This document shows positions 8,413-16,748 of a DNA stretch of 64,000 nucleotides, one piece after another (position 1 is the first letter of the stretch; every line of letters starts with the position of its first letter). Where the stretch lies: contig CP136010.1 of NCBI GenBank assembly GCA_030263805.2, positions 248,001-312,000 on the forward strand, read 5' to 3'. The stretch comes from Pseudomonas sp. FeN3W (lineage in GTDB: Bacteria > Pseudomonadota > Gammaproteobacteria > Pseudomonadales > Pseudomonadaceae). The notes under the pieces were generated by a model. It was not told the DNA's origin. It made no database searches and saw only the letters and a list, made by a program, of their open reading frames with translations. A program made the translations under genes and the position numbers.

Positions 8413-9176
8413 TGCGGATATACCCCCAGTTTCTGCAGGTTCTCGCGCATCTGCGTCTTGTCGTAGGAATGGTAGTCGGTATCGGTCGCCTTGGGGTTGG
8501 CGGCGATGCCCACCGTGACCAGCCCGACCTCCTCGTTGGCGACCCAGTCCGGTTCTACGTGACGGCGTGCGCGGGTGACGACCGGGCCGAGGATCTGCGC
8601 GGCGACGCGGTGGCGGTCGCCGGCCTCGGCCGACAGCACCCGGCGCATCATCAGCAGCGCGGCCTGCTGCAGGTTGATGATCGAGGCGCCGGGCACCGGC
8701 TCGACCGCGCTGCCGCCGAGGATCAACTGGTAGCTGCCGGTACGCGGCAGCCGCGGGCTCCAGGCCCGGACGCTGGCGACGTGGGCGCTGGCCGCGTCGA
8801 TGAAGTAACGCTGCCAGTCATCCTGGGCGATGTCCCACAGCGGCTCGCCCTGCCACCAGCCGCCGATCGCGGCGACCACGTCGGTGACCGGGCCATGTTC
8901 GGCGACGATCCGTTCGGCCAGCGTCCTGGCCGAATCGAAGCTGCCGTAGTCGCCGACCGCGAACGCCAGGCGCTCGGGCTGGCCGAGGTCGGACAGCACC
9001 TGGCGAAAGGATTCGACCCTGGATTCGCTGCGCGAGGGCACGATGACCTCGGCACCGGTCTTGAGCCAGGCGCGGACGATGCCTTCGCCCACGTCGCCGG
9101 TGCCGCCGGCAATGACGACGCGGCGGTCGCTCAGATCGGGGTAGCTGATTTTGTCTGGATCGATGGTGGCGTTCAT
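8409..9176 (-). CDS. SDR-fold protein lacking the YxxxK catalytic pair
   Basis: A 255-residue Rossmann-fold protein with the nucleotide-binding motif GGTGDVGEG at residues 24-32 and a plausible adenine/ribose segment after it. A serine-containing strand (ILGGSAVEPVPG) sits where the SDR catalytic serine belongs, but the following helix reads INLQQAALLMM and has no Tyr-x-x-x-Lys. It may therefore bind NAD(P) without classical SDR chemistry, or use other residues. It lies in the middle of the tetR cluster and overlaps the pirin gene by 4 bases. Confidence 0.8.
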   Translation of the reverse strand: MNATIDPDKISYPDLSDRRVVIAGGTGDVGEGIVRAWLKTGAEVIVPSRSESRVESFRQVLSDLGQPERLAFAVGDYGSFDSARTLAERIVAEHGPVTDVVAAIGGWWQGEPLWDIAQDDWQRYFIDAASAHVASVRAWSPRLPRTGSYQLILGGSAVEPVPGASIINLQQAALLMMRRVLSAEAGDRHRVAAQILGPVVTRARRHVEPDWVANEEVGLVTVGIAANPKATDTDYHSYDKTQMRENLQKLGVYPQ

Positions 9177-9220
9177 GAGACAGGAGGCTCCATAGGCGCT
9201 GGTACGTGTGTGGGGCTGGA

Positions 9221-10159
9221 TCAGGCCTTGAAGAAATCCAGCAGGATGGCGAGCAGGGCCTCGGGCTGTTCCTCGGCGGGGAAATGACCGCAGTCGGGGA
9301 TGATCGTCGCCTGCACGTCGCTGGCCAGGTTGCGCTGTTCGTTCTCCACCATGGGGCCGCAGGCCAGCGCGCCGGCGAAGGCGAGCACCGGCACTTGGAC
9401 CTTGTTCGCCATGTGCACGCGCACCTGCGGGATGGTCTGGTCGATGGCGCGGTAGTAGTTGAAGCTGGAGGTCAGGGTTCCCGGCACCCGGCGCAGCAGT
9501 TCGATGTAGAAGTCGCGCGCGTACTTCGGCACGCCGTCCGGCGAACCGGCCTTGGAGGCGAACTGGTAGTTGAAGTAGACGTCCTCGCGCCCCTGCACCA
9601 GCCGCTCGTTGACCTCCAGCGCGCGGTTGAAGTTGAAGTGCCAGAGGAAGTCGCTGAGGATGCGGTTGTCGGGAATCAGTTCCGGGGACGGCGAGGCGCC
9701 GGGGATGGTGCCCTCGCCGAGGGCGAGGCGGGTCAGCCGTTGCGGCTGGAGGGCGGCCATCGCATAGCCGACCATGACGCCGATGTCGTGCCCGGCCAGG
9801 GCGAAGCGCTCGTGCCCGAGCACGTCCATCAGTTCGAACATATCCGCGGCCAGCGTATCCACGTCGAAGCCGTCGACCGGCTTGTCGGAGATGCCCAGGC
9901 CGCGCGGATCGACCGCGATCACCTTGAAGTGCCGGGCCAGCGGCAGCATCAGGTAGCGCCAGGCGTACCAGCTCTGCGGCCAGCCGCAGTGCAGCAGCAG
10001 CGGCTCGCCCTCGCCGCCGATCACCGCGTGCAGGCGGAGCTTGCCGGTGTCGACGCTGTGGCTCTGGAAGACGTTGGCGAAGCCTTCCGGCAGTCGGGGA
10101 ACGTTGGAAACCGAGCCGAAGCCGGACAGGGGCATGATGCGTGGGGAGGCGCTGGCCAT
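9221..10159 (-). CDS. Alpha/beta-fold hydrolase, epoxide-hydrolase-like
   Basis: A 312-residue alpha/beta hydrolase with the oxyanion-hole motif HCGWPQSWYAWR, nucleophile elbow GHDIG (Asp nucleophile) and terminal histidine in DCGHFPAEEQP. This set matches the epoxide hydrolase/haloalkane dehalogenase branch. I use the ATG at 10159, preceded by AAGGATGAACAC, rather than an upstream in-frame ATG at 10204. It is 44 bases upstream of the SDR gene and about 145 bases downstream of tetR on the same strand. It is only distantly similar to the hydrolase at 4495-5454. Substrate unknown. Confidence 0.85.
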   Translation of the reverse strand: MASASPRIMPLSGFGSVSNVPRLPEGFANVFQSHSVDTGKLRLHAVIGGEGEPLLLHCGWPQSWYAWRYLMLPLARHFKVIAVDPRGLGISDKPVDGFDVDTLAADMFELMDVLGHERFALAGHDIGVMVGYAMAALQPQRLTRLALGEGTIPGASPSPELIPDNRILSDFLWHFNFNRALEVNERLVQGREDVYFNYQFASKAGSPDGVPKYARDFYIELLRRVPGTLTSSFNYYRAIDQTIPQVRVHMANKVQVPVLAFAGALACGPMVENEQRNLASDVQATIIPDCGHFPAEEQPEALLAILLDFFKA

Positions 10160-10304
10160 GTGTTCATCCTTCTCGTGCTGATTTATATGCTGGATGACAC
10201 ACAAATAACATGAGCACAGGGCAACGGCAACGTCGGGCCGGCCGGGACGATGGGCGGCATGCCGCCGGAGAAGGCTTGCGGGCCGTGAGCCGGGCTGGTG
10301 GGGT

Positions 10305-10925
10305 CTAGGTTCGGGGCGCGAACAGGCGCTGACAGAACAGTTGCGCGGACTGGCGAAGCGCGGATTCCGGCACGCCGTCCACCGCTTCGATCGCCAGCCC
10401 GGCGAAGAACGTCAGGACGCATTCGGCAAGCGCCGCCGGATCGCTGTCCGGGCGCAGGTCGCCCTCGGCGACGGCACGCTCGAGGCGCGCCACGAGGCGG
10501 GCGCGGAAGCGGCGGCGCTGCTCGCGCAGGAAGCCGCGCACGCTGTCGTCGGCGCTGCCCAGATGCGCGGCGCCGAGCACGATGAGACAGCCGCGCGGCG
10601 GATCGGTCGCGACGAAGGCGTCGATCGATGCGAAGAGCAGGCCCCGCACCGCCTGCCGGGTGTCGTCGATCCGCTCCAGCGCCTGCCATGCCGACTCGGC
10701 TTCCGAGGCGATGTAGAAGCCCACCGCCTCGCGGAACAAGGCCTCCTTGGAGCCGAACGCGGCGTAGATGCTGGGCGAGCCGATGCCCATCGCCTCGACC
10801 AGTTGCAGCATCGACGTGCCCTCGTAGCCATGCGTCCAGAACACCTGCATGGCCTGGCGCAGTGCCTGGTCGCGGTCGAAATTGCGCGGGCGTCCGCGCG
10901 GGCGCGCGGGTGGCGTGTCGGTCAT
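10305..10925 (-). CDS. TetR family transcriptional regulator
   Basis: A 206-residue regulator. The N-terminal helix-turn-helix spans about residues 15-62 (ALRQAMQVFWTHGYEGTSML, then GIGSPSIYAAFGSKEALFRE), a canonical TetR DNA-binding domain. The C-terminal ligand domain has a RGCL motif typical of TetR members linked to reactive-compound or solvent responses. It heads a same-strand cluster with the hydrolase, SDR and pirin genes and probably controls them. A GGCGGCATGCCGCC palindrome lies between it and the hydrolase gene (10253-10266), but I cannot prove that this is its operator. Confidence 0.9.
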   Translation of the reverse strand: MTDTPPARPRGRPRNFDRDQALRQAMQVFWTHGYEGTSMLQLVEAMGIGSPSIYAAFGSKEALFREAVGFYIASEAESAWQALERIDDTRQAVRGLLFASIDAFVATDPPRGCLIVLGAAHLGSADDSVRGFLREQRRRFRARLVARLERAVAEGDLRPDSDPAALAECVLTFFAGLAIEAVDGVPESALRQSAQLFCQRLFAPRT

Positions 10926-11115
10926 GGCTGAAATCCTGGCGCGTTCGCTGCGCTCATGCTGTCCCGATCACGGCAGTGCGGAGCGATCGCCGAGTAACGC
11001 ATTGCCTTGGGTGACCCGGTGGGTGTGCCCGGTACTTGAAAGCCTGGAACACACGCGATCCACGGTCCTGCGGCGCCCGGGTGGCGTTGCAGGCGGGAGC
11101 ACGGCGTCCATGTTT

Positions 11116-11505
11116 TCATGCCTGTCGATCCTGGCCGAGCATCTCGGGCAGGTGCAACTCCACCCAGTCGGCCAGGGCCTCGACCCGTTGCGCGGCCTCC
11201 CGGCCCAGCGGGGTGAGCCGGTAGTCCACGTGCGGCGGCACGACCGGATAAGCGGTGCGTTGCACCAGGCCGTCAGCTTCGAGCCATTGCAGGGTTTGCG
11301 CCAGCATGCGTTCGCTGACGCCGCCGATCTTGTGCCGCAGCTCGCTGAAGCGGTGGGTGCCGCCGAGCAGGGCGATCAGCACCAGTACGCCCCAGCGGCT
11401 GGTGATGTGCTTGAGCACTTCGCGGGCCGGGCATTTTTCCGAAAACAGCTCGCCGCGTGCCATATGTTCGGACAGGGTGAGGGGAGCGGAGGGTGTTTGA
11501 CGCAT
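11116..11505 (-). CDS. ytfH: HxlR/DUF24 family redox-type regulator, YtfH-like
   Basis: A 129-residue winged-helix regulator. The segment CPAREVLKHITSRWGVLVLI carries the N-terminal cysteine that is redox-sensed in several HxlR/DUF24 proteins, followed by GTHRFSELRHKIGGVSERML and VVPPHVDYRLTPLG. From memory it resembles E. coli YtfH closely, and as there it is divergent from a ytfG-type quinone reductase gene. I prefer the ATG at 11505 (AAAGG 9 bases before) over an upstream GTG at 11511. A 23-base palindromic operator lies between the two genes. Confidence 0.88.
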   Translation of the reverse strand: MRQTPSAPLTLSEHMARGELFSEKCPAREVLKHITSRWGVLVLIALLGGTHRFSELRHKIGGVSERMLAQTLQWLEADGLVQRTAYPVVPPHVDYRLTPLGREAAQRVEALADWVELHLPEMLGQDRQA

Positions 11506-11522
11506 CGGCACTAACCTTTGTG

Positions 11523-11545
11523 TGCGTACTTACTGAAAGTACGCA
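11523..11545. promoter_or_regulatory. Palindromic operator for the HxlR/YtfH-type regulator
   Basis: TGCGTACTT, five bases, then AAGTACGCA: a perfect 9+9 inverted repeat between the divergent regulator and quinone reductase genes. It is 18 bases from the regulator start and about 50 from the reductase start. Size and GTACTT core fit sites bound by HxlR-family dimers, so one site could control both directions. Confidence 0.75.
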
Positions 11546-11595
11546 TGGTTGCTAGTCTGCCAGACATCCCCATGGTTCCCCAAGGAGCTTTCAAC

Positions 11596-12449
11596 ATGAT
11601 TGCCATCACCGGCGCTACCGGCCAGCTGGGCCGTCTCGTCATCGAAGCGCTGCTCGACCGCGTGGCGCCCGGGCAACTGGTGGCCGTGGTACGCGACCCC
11701 GCCAAGGCGGGCGCTCTGGCCGAACGCGGTGTGCAGGTGCGGCAGGCCGACTATGCGGCGCCGGCGGCGCTGGAAGCGGCCCTGCAGGGAGTGGACAAGC
11801 TGCTGCTGATTTCCTCCAGCGAGGTCGGCCAGCGCGTCGCGCAGCATCGCAACGTGATCGAGGCTGCGCGACGCGCCGGGTCGGGCTGATCGCCTACACC
11901 AGCATCCTGCATGCGGATACTTCGCCGCTGGGGCTGGCGGACGAACACCGGCAGACCGAGGCCTTGCTGAAGGATTCGGGGTTGCCCCACGTACTGCTGC
12001 GCAACGGCTGGTATACCGAGAACTACCTCGCCAGCGTGGCGCCGGCGCTGCAGCACGGCGCGCTGTTGGGCAGCGCCGGAGCGGGCCGGATCGCCTCGGC
12101 CGCGCGCGCCGACTACGCCGCGGCGGCGGCCGCGGTGCTCACTGGCACTGGACAGGCGGGCAAGGTCTACGAACTGGCGGGCGACGAGGCCTACACCTTG
12201 GGCGAGCTGGCCGCGGAGATCGCCCGCCTGACGGGCAGGCCGGTCGCCTACCACGACCTGCCAGTTGCCGATTTCCAGGCGGCACTCGAACAGGGCGGCC
12301 TGCCTGCTCCGCTGGCGGCACTGCTCGCCGATTCGGATACCGGCGCGGCCCGCGGCGGGCTTTTCGACGAGGGGCGGCAGTTGAGCGCGTTGATCGGCCG
12401 GCCGACCACGCCGTGGCGCTCGATGCTCGCCGATGCGCTGCGTGCCTGA
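11596..12449 (+). pseudogene. qorB: NAD(P)H:quinone oxidoreductase YtfG/QorB-like, frameshifted
   Basis: The first part (from ATG 11596, with AAGGAG before it) reads MIAITGATGQLGRLVIEALL and continues through LLISSSEVGQRVAQHRNVIE before stopping at 11889. The rest continues in another frame from about 11880 (LIAYTSILHADTSPLGLADE to the stop at 12449). Together they match E. coli YtfG/QOR2 (from memory) over its whole length, about 284 residues. Restoring one G in the GGG run at 11878-11880 gives AGVGLIAYTS and an intact gene. So the gene has a one-base deletion, or the assembly has an error in a homopolymer. In E. coli the enzyme reduces quinones with NADPH. As written the product would be a 97-residue nucleotide-binding fragment. 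Confidence 0.88.
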
Positions 12450-12512
12450 GCCGAGCCACAACGGCGCTGCCAGCGCCGATGAACAGCGTAACGAAGTCAA
12501 CGGGAGAACAGC

Positions 12513-13418
12513 ATGAAAGCGATCCAATACAGCGAATTCGGCGGCCCCGAGGTCCTGAAGGTGGTCGAGGTCGGCGAACCCCATGCCGGGGCGGGGCAGG
12601 TGCGCATATCCGTTCGCAGCGTCGGCGTCAATCCCGCGGACTGGAAGCGCTTCACCGGCCGCTTCCGTGACTTCATCCCGATCGAATTCCCCGCCGGGGT
12701 GGGTTTCGAGGCCGCCGGGATCGTGGACGAGGTCGGTGACGGCGTGACCGGCGTCGCTGTCGGCGATGCCGTGTTCGGCCTTGGCAGCGCCACGCTGGCC
12801 GAGTACGCCGTGCTGTCGAGCTGGGCCGCCAAGCCGGACGACATGCCGTTCGAGATCGCCGGCGGCCTGGCCGTGGTCGCGGAAACCGGATTGCGCAGTC
12901 TCGAGCAGGTGGGCGTGCAGGCGGGCCAGACCCTGTTGGTGAACGGCGCGGCGGGCGCGGTCGGCTCGGCCGTGGTGCAGTTCGCGCGCCAGCGCGGGAT
13001 CACCGTCATCGGCACCGCCAGCCCGGCCAGGCACGACTATCTGCGTGGACTCGGCGCCATAGCGACGAGCTACGAGCCAGGCCTGGCCGAGCGCGTACGG
13101 GAACTCGCGCCGCAGGGCGTGGACGCCGCGCTGGATCTGGCCGGCTCGGGGATCATCCCCGAACTGATCGGGATCGTCGGCGAGCCTTCGCGGGTGCTGT
13201 CCATCGCCGATTTTTCCGCGCCCGAGCACGGCGCGCAGTTTTCCACCCAGCCCCTGGAACACCCGGAACAGGCCCTGGCCGAGGCGGCGCGACTGTATGC
13301 CGAAGGCGCCCTGCGGGTGCAGCTCGAACAGGTCTTTGCGCTGCAGCAAGCTGCGGATGCCTTCGCGCGCAGCATCGGCGGGCACCCCGCGGGCAAGCTG
13401 GTCATCCGCGTGGGCTGA
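12513..13418 (+). CDS. Zinc-independent NADP-dependent quinone oxidoreductase (MDR family)
   Basis: A 301-residue medium-chain dehydrogenase/reductase. An N-terminal GroES-like domain begins MKAIQYSEFGGPEVLKVVEV, and the nucleotide-binding motif is VNGAAGAVGSAVVQFA at about residues 146-161. The zinc-binding cysteines of alcohol dehydrogenases are absent. This places it with quinone oxidoreductase/zeta-crystallin-like enzymes. It sits 63 bases downstream of the broken ytfG-type gene on the same strand, with GGGAG before the ATG, and probably shares its control. Confidence 0.88.
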   Translation: MKAIQYSEFGGPEVLKVVEVGEPHAGAGQVRISVRSVGVNPADWKRFTGRFRDFIPIEFPAGVGFEAAGIVDEVGDGVTGVAVGDAVFGLGSATLAEYAVLSSWAAKPDDMPFEIAGGLAVVAETGLRSLEQVGVQAGQTLLVNGAAGAVGSAVVQFARQRGITVIGTASPARHDYLRGLGAIATSYEPGLAERVRELAPQGVDAALDLAGSGIIPELIGIVGEPSRVLSIADFSAPEHGAQFSTQPLEHPEQALAEAARLYAEGALRVQLEQVFALQQAADAFARSIGGHPAGKLVIRVG

Positions 13419-13485
13419 ACCGCATGGCGCGGGCAACGCAATCATCGACCCCGCCGGGCTTCCCCTCCAACCGAAGGACATTGCA

Positions 13486-14280
13486 ATGAAGATCGAGCTT
13501 TCCGGCAAGACTGCCCTGGTCACCGCCTCCACCGCCGGTATCGGCTTCGCCATCGCCAAGGGACTGGCCGAGAGCGGCGCCAGTGTGATCCTCAACGGTC
13601 GCAGCGACGCCAGCGTCGCCCGCGCCAGCGAACGGCTTCTGGCGGCGCTGCCGCGGGCGCAGGTGCGTGGCGTGGCCGCGGACCTCGGCGGCGACGCGGG
13701 CACGCGGGCGCTGGCCGAAGCCGCCGCCGGCGTCGATATCCTCGTCAACAACGCCGGCATCTATGGGCTGCAGGACTTCTTCGAGACCGACGACGCCACC
13801 TGGGAACACTTTTGGCAGACCAACCTGATGTCTGGCGTGCGCCTGTCGCGTGCGCTGCTGCCGGCGATGGTGAGCAAGGGATGGGGCCGGGTGGTGTTCA
13901 TCGCCTCCGAGTCGGCGCGTAACATTCCGCTCGACATGATCCACTATGGCGTTTCCAAGACCGCGCAACTGGCGCTGTCGCGCGGTCTGGCCAAGCGCGT
14001 GGCTGGCAGCGGCGTCACCGTCAATGCGGTGCTGCCGGGGCCGACGCTCTCCGACGGCCTGGTCGAGTTGATGCAGGAGCAGGCCGAGCATAGCGGCAAG
14101 TCGGTGGAGCAACTGGCCACGGAATTCGTCCTGGAGCACCGCCCCAGTTCGCTGATTCGGCGCGCGGCGACGGTCGAGGAGGTCGCCAATATGGTGGTCT
14201 ACGTCTGCTCGCAGCAGGCCTCGGCCACCTCCGGCGCGGCGCTGCGGGTGGACGGTGGCGTGGTCGACGACATCCTTTGA
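13486..14280 (+). CDS. SDR family NAD(P)-dependent oxidoreductase
   Basis: A 264-residue classical short-chain dehydrogenase: TASTAGIGFAIA is the cofactor motif (residues 12-23), NNAG the structural motif, and a serine in FIASESA plus YGVSK supply the Ser-Tyr-Lys catalytic set. The C-terminal part (SSLIRRAATVEEVANMVVYV, then a DGG motif) is typical of the family. I use the ATG at 13486 because AAGGACATTGCA precedes it; an in-frame extension from 13297 runs inside the preceding gene. It is the third gene of the rightward cluster. Substrate unknown. Confidence 0.9.
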   Translation: MKIELSGKTALVTASTAGIGFAIAKGLAESGASVILNGRSDASVARASERLLAALPRAQVRGVAADLGGDAGTRALAEAAAGVDILVNNAGIYGLQDFFETDDATWEHFWQTNLMSGVRLSRALLPAMVSKGWGRVVFIASESARNIPLDMIHYGVSKTAQLALSRGLAKRVAGSGVTVNAVLPGPTLSDGLVELMQEQAEHSGKSVEQLATEFVLEHRPSSLIRRAATVEEVANMVVYVCSQQASATSGAALRVDGGVVDDIL

Positions 14281-14368
14281 GGCATCGTCCCGGACCGTGT
14301 CGCAGGCACGGGTTGGTGCTGCTCGCCGGCACGCGAAGCCTGTGCCCACCGGCAACGCACGCAGGAGC

Positions 14369-15250
14369 CTAGCTGGCGAAGAACTGCCGGTTGACCTTTT
14401 CCGGATCGGGCCCACCGCGCTCGCCGCTGTCCAGGGCGCAGAGGGCGGCTACCTCGTCGGCGGCCAGGCTGAAGTCGAAGATGTCGAAATTCTCGACGAT
14501 GCGCGCCGGCCTGACCGACTTGGGAATCGCCGAGACGCCGAGTTCGATGTGCCAGCGCAGCACGATCTGCGCCGGGGTCTTGGCGTACTTCTGCGCCAGC
14601 GTGGTGATCAGCGCATGGCTCAGCGGTTCCTGCCGTGGCCGCTCGCCCTGCCAGTAGCGGCGGATGCCGCCGATGGGCGACCAGGCCTGGGTCTGGATGC
14701 CGCGCTGGGCATGGGCCTCGCGCAGTTGCGGCTGGGCGAAGAACGGGTGCAGTTCGACCTGATTCACCGCCGGTACCACCGTTGCCCGCTCGCCCAGCCG
14801 CTGCAGATGGCCCGGGCCGAAATTGCTGACGCCGATGGCGCGCACGCGCCCCTCGGCCAACAAGGCCTCCAACGCCCGCCAGGCTGCGACGGTGTCGTCG
14901 AAGGCGCTGGGGACCGGCCAGTGCAGCAGGTACAGGTCCAGGTACTCCAGGCCGAGCAGCGACAGGCTGCGGTCGAAGGCGCGCAGCGCCGCCTCGTAGC
15001 CGTAGTCGGTGAACCACAGCTTGCTGGTGACGAAGAGCTGGCCGCGCTCGATGCCGCTCTGGCGGATGCCTTCGCCGACCTCGCGCTCGTTGGCGTAGCG
15101 GGCGGCGGTGTCGACCAGCCGGTAGCCGTCGGCGAGGGCGCTGGATACCGCCGCGATGGTTTCTTCGGGAGAACTCTGGAAGACGCCCAGCCCGAGGGCC
15201 GGCATCTGCACGCCATTGTTCAGGGTGTAGGACGGACTTGGATTCATCAT
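14369..15250 (-). CDS. Aldo/keto reductase
   Basis: A 293-residue AKR with the full catalytic tetrad: Asp47 and Tyr52 in DTAARY, Lys77 in SKLW and His110 in LLHWP. The C-terminal cofactor segment (SAIPKSVRPARIVENFDIFD) is also present. It is a TIM-barrel NADPH-dependent carbonyl reductase of the 2,5-diketo-gluconate reductase-like branch. It converges on the SDR gene across an 88-base gap and is the last member of the oxidoreductase block. GGAG stands 6 bases before the first of two adjacent ATGs. Confidence 0.93.
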   Translation of the reverse strand: MMNPSPSYTLNNGVQMPALGLGVFQSSPEETIAAVSSALADGYRLVDTAARYANEREVGEGIRQSGIERGQLFVTSKLWFTDYGYEAALRAFDRSLSLLGLEYLDLYLLHWPVPSAFDDTVAAWRALEALLAEGRVRAIGVSNFGPGHLQRLGERATVVPAVNQVELHPFFAQPQLREAHAQRGIQTQAWSPIGGIRRYWQGERPRQEPLSHALITTLAQKYAKTPAQIVLRWHIELGVSAIPKSVRPARIVENFDIFDFSLAADEVAALCALDSGERGGPDPEKVNRQFFAS

Positions 15251-15317
15251 CTGGCGCTCCGCATGGTTACTTCTCAGTGGGCACGATGCGCGGAGCGCAC
15301 CCTACGCTGCCGTACCG

Positions 15318-16298
15318 CTAGAGCCAGCCTTTTTCTCTGTAGTAGCGCTCGGCGCCCTCGTGTAGCGGCGCAGTCAGCCCGACGCGAATCATGTCTTCGG
15401 CCTTGAGATCGGCGAAGGCCGGATGCAAGCGCTTGAACCTGTCGAGGTTGTCGAACACCGACTTGACCAGCTGATAGACGACCTCCGGGTCGGTCTTGCT
15501 GGTGGTCGCCAGCACAGCCTTGCCGCCGATCGACGGAATGGCGCCGTCCACGCCCGGGTAGAGTCCGGCGGGAATTTCCACGGCGCTGTAGTAATCGGCC
15601 TTGGCCAGCAGGCTGTCGATCTCGGCGCCCTGCACTGGAATGATCCTGGCCTTTACATTCGTCAACGCCTCCTGGATCGCACCGCTCGGATGGCCGACCA
15701 CGTAGGTGATGGCGTCCAGGTTGTTGTCACCCAAGGCTGAAGCCATTTCCGCTGGTTTCAGTTCGGCGGCAAGAGAGAAGCTGGCGTTCGTCCAGCCCTT
15801 GGCCTGCATGACTTCCTCGAAGGTGTCGCGACTGCCCGAGCCGGGTACGCCGATGTTCACCCGCTTGCCCTCGAGTCCAGCCAGATCGGTGATGCCGCTG
15901 TCGCTGCGAACGACCACGGTGAGAATTTCCGACTGCAGTGAGAACACGGCGCGTAGTTCGACGGCGCCTTCCTTGTCGAAGGGCGCCTGGCCCTGCAGCG
16001 CCTTGTGCTGATGGTCGGACTGGATGAAGCCGAAGTCGTACTCGCCTTTGTGCAACGACACGATGTTGGTCACGCTGCCCGCGGTCGAGGGTGCGTTGCA
16101 TTTGATGGCGGGCTTCACCTCGGCACGATTGAGGAAGCGGCAAACCGACTGGCCGGCGGTGTAGTACACGCCGGTCTGCCCTCCGGTGCCGATGGTGACG
16201 AAACGTTCCTGTGCCAGCACGCTGGTGCTGGCCAAAGTGCTGGCGAGTGCGCCGGCCAGGGTGATGCCGAACAGGCCGTTACGGATCTGGTGGTTCAT
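15318..16298 (-). CDS. TAXI family TRAP transporter solute-binding protein
   Basis: A 326-residue periplasmic protein with a signal peptide (about residues 1-29, ending SVLAQ) and the TAXI-family core GTGGQTGVYYTAG, then CNAPSTAGSVTNI and VNIGVPGSGSRDTFEE. TAXI proteins deliver substrates to a fused QM membrane subunit, with glutamate and related acids among known substrates. No TRAP membrane gene is adjacent, so it is an orphan receptor here. It follows ridA by 75 bases on the same strand and has GAGGG before the ATG. Confidence 0.92.
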   Translation of the reverse strand: MNHQIRNGLFGITLAGALASTLASTSVLAQERFVTIGTGGQTGVYYTAGQSVCRFLNRAEVKPAIKCNAPSTAGSVTNIVSLHKGEYDFGFIQSDHQHKALQGQAPFDKEGAVELRAVFSLQSEILTVVVRSDSGITDLAGLEGKRVNIGVPGSGSRDTFEEVMQAKGWTNASFSLAAELKPAEMASALGDNNLDAITYVVGHPSGAIQEALTNVKARIIPVQGAEIDSLLAKADYYSAVEIPAGLYPGVDGAIPSIGGKAVLATTSKTDPEVVYQLVKSVFDNLDRFKRLHPAFADLKAEDMIRVGLTAPLHEGAERYYREKGWL

Positions 16299-16373
16299 TG
16301 CGGTTCCCTCTTGTTTGTATTGTGGGTGGTTGCAACTGCGGTTGGCCGGCGCTGGAACGATAGACCGCCGTGG

Positions 16374-16727
16374 TCAGGCGCGCGCGGCGATCACCATGAT
16401 CTCGACCAGCACCTCGGGTGAGGCCAGACGCGCCTGTACCGTCGCCCTTGCCGGTGCACAGCCTGCTGGCAGCCAGTCGATCCAGACCTCGTTCATGGCG
16501 GCGAAGTCGGCGTCGATGTCTTTCAGCCAGATCTGCGCGCTGAGCAGGTGCTCGCGATTCGAGCCGGCGGCGGCCAGCAGTCGGTCGATCTTCGCCAGCA
16601 CCTCGCGGGTCTGGCCGGCGGCATCCAGGCCACGGTCGTCCGGCACCTGGCCGGCGAGAAATACAAGGTCTGCATGAATGACCGCGGCGGACATGCGTGG
16701 ATTACTCTCGATGCGTTGAACGGGCAT
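16374..16727 (-). CDS. RidA family enamine/imine deaminase
   Basis: A 117-residue protein of the RidA/YjgF/UK114 family. It has HADLVFLAGQVPDD near the N-terminus and the active-site region APARATVQ (Arg94, equivalent to Arg105 of E. coli RidA), with Glu109 near the end. RidA proteins hydrolyse reactive enamine/imine intermediates. It lies 21 bases after the DadA-like gene, whose flavin oxidation of D-amino acids yields imines, so the pairing makes biochemical sense. The family is also known for subgroups of unknown activity (Rid1-7). Confidence 0.92.
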   Translation of the reverse strand: MPVQRIESNPRMSAAVIHADLVFLAGQVPDDRGLDAAGQTREVLAKIDRLLAAAGSNREHLLSAQIWLKDIDADFAAMNEVWIDWLPAGCAPARATVQARLASPEVLVEIMVIAARA

Positions 16728-16748
16728 ATCGCTTTCCTCGTTGAGTGG

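Noticed and set aside
10253..10266. Palindrome GGCGGCATGCCGCC downstream of tetR as TetR operator
   Set aside because: Very G+C-rich palindromes arise by chance in this DNA, and it sits after tetR rather than at its promoter. It is mentioned only under the tetR gene.
11751..13760. Very long open frame on the minus strand opposite the reductase genes
   Set aside because: It is an antisense shadow caused by high G+C third positions. The plus-strand frames match known families and have ribosome binding sites.
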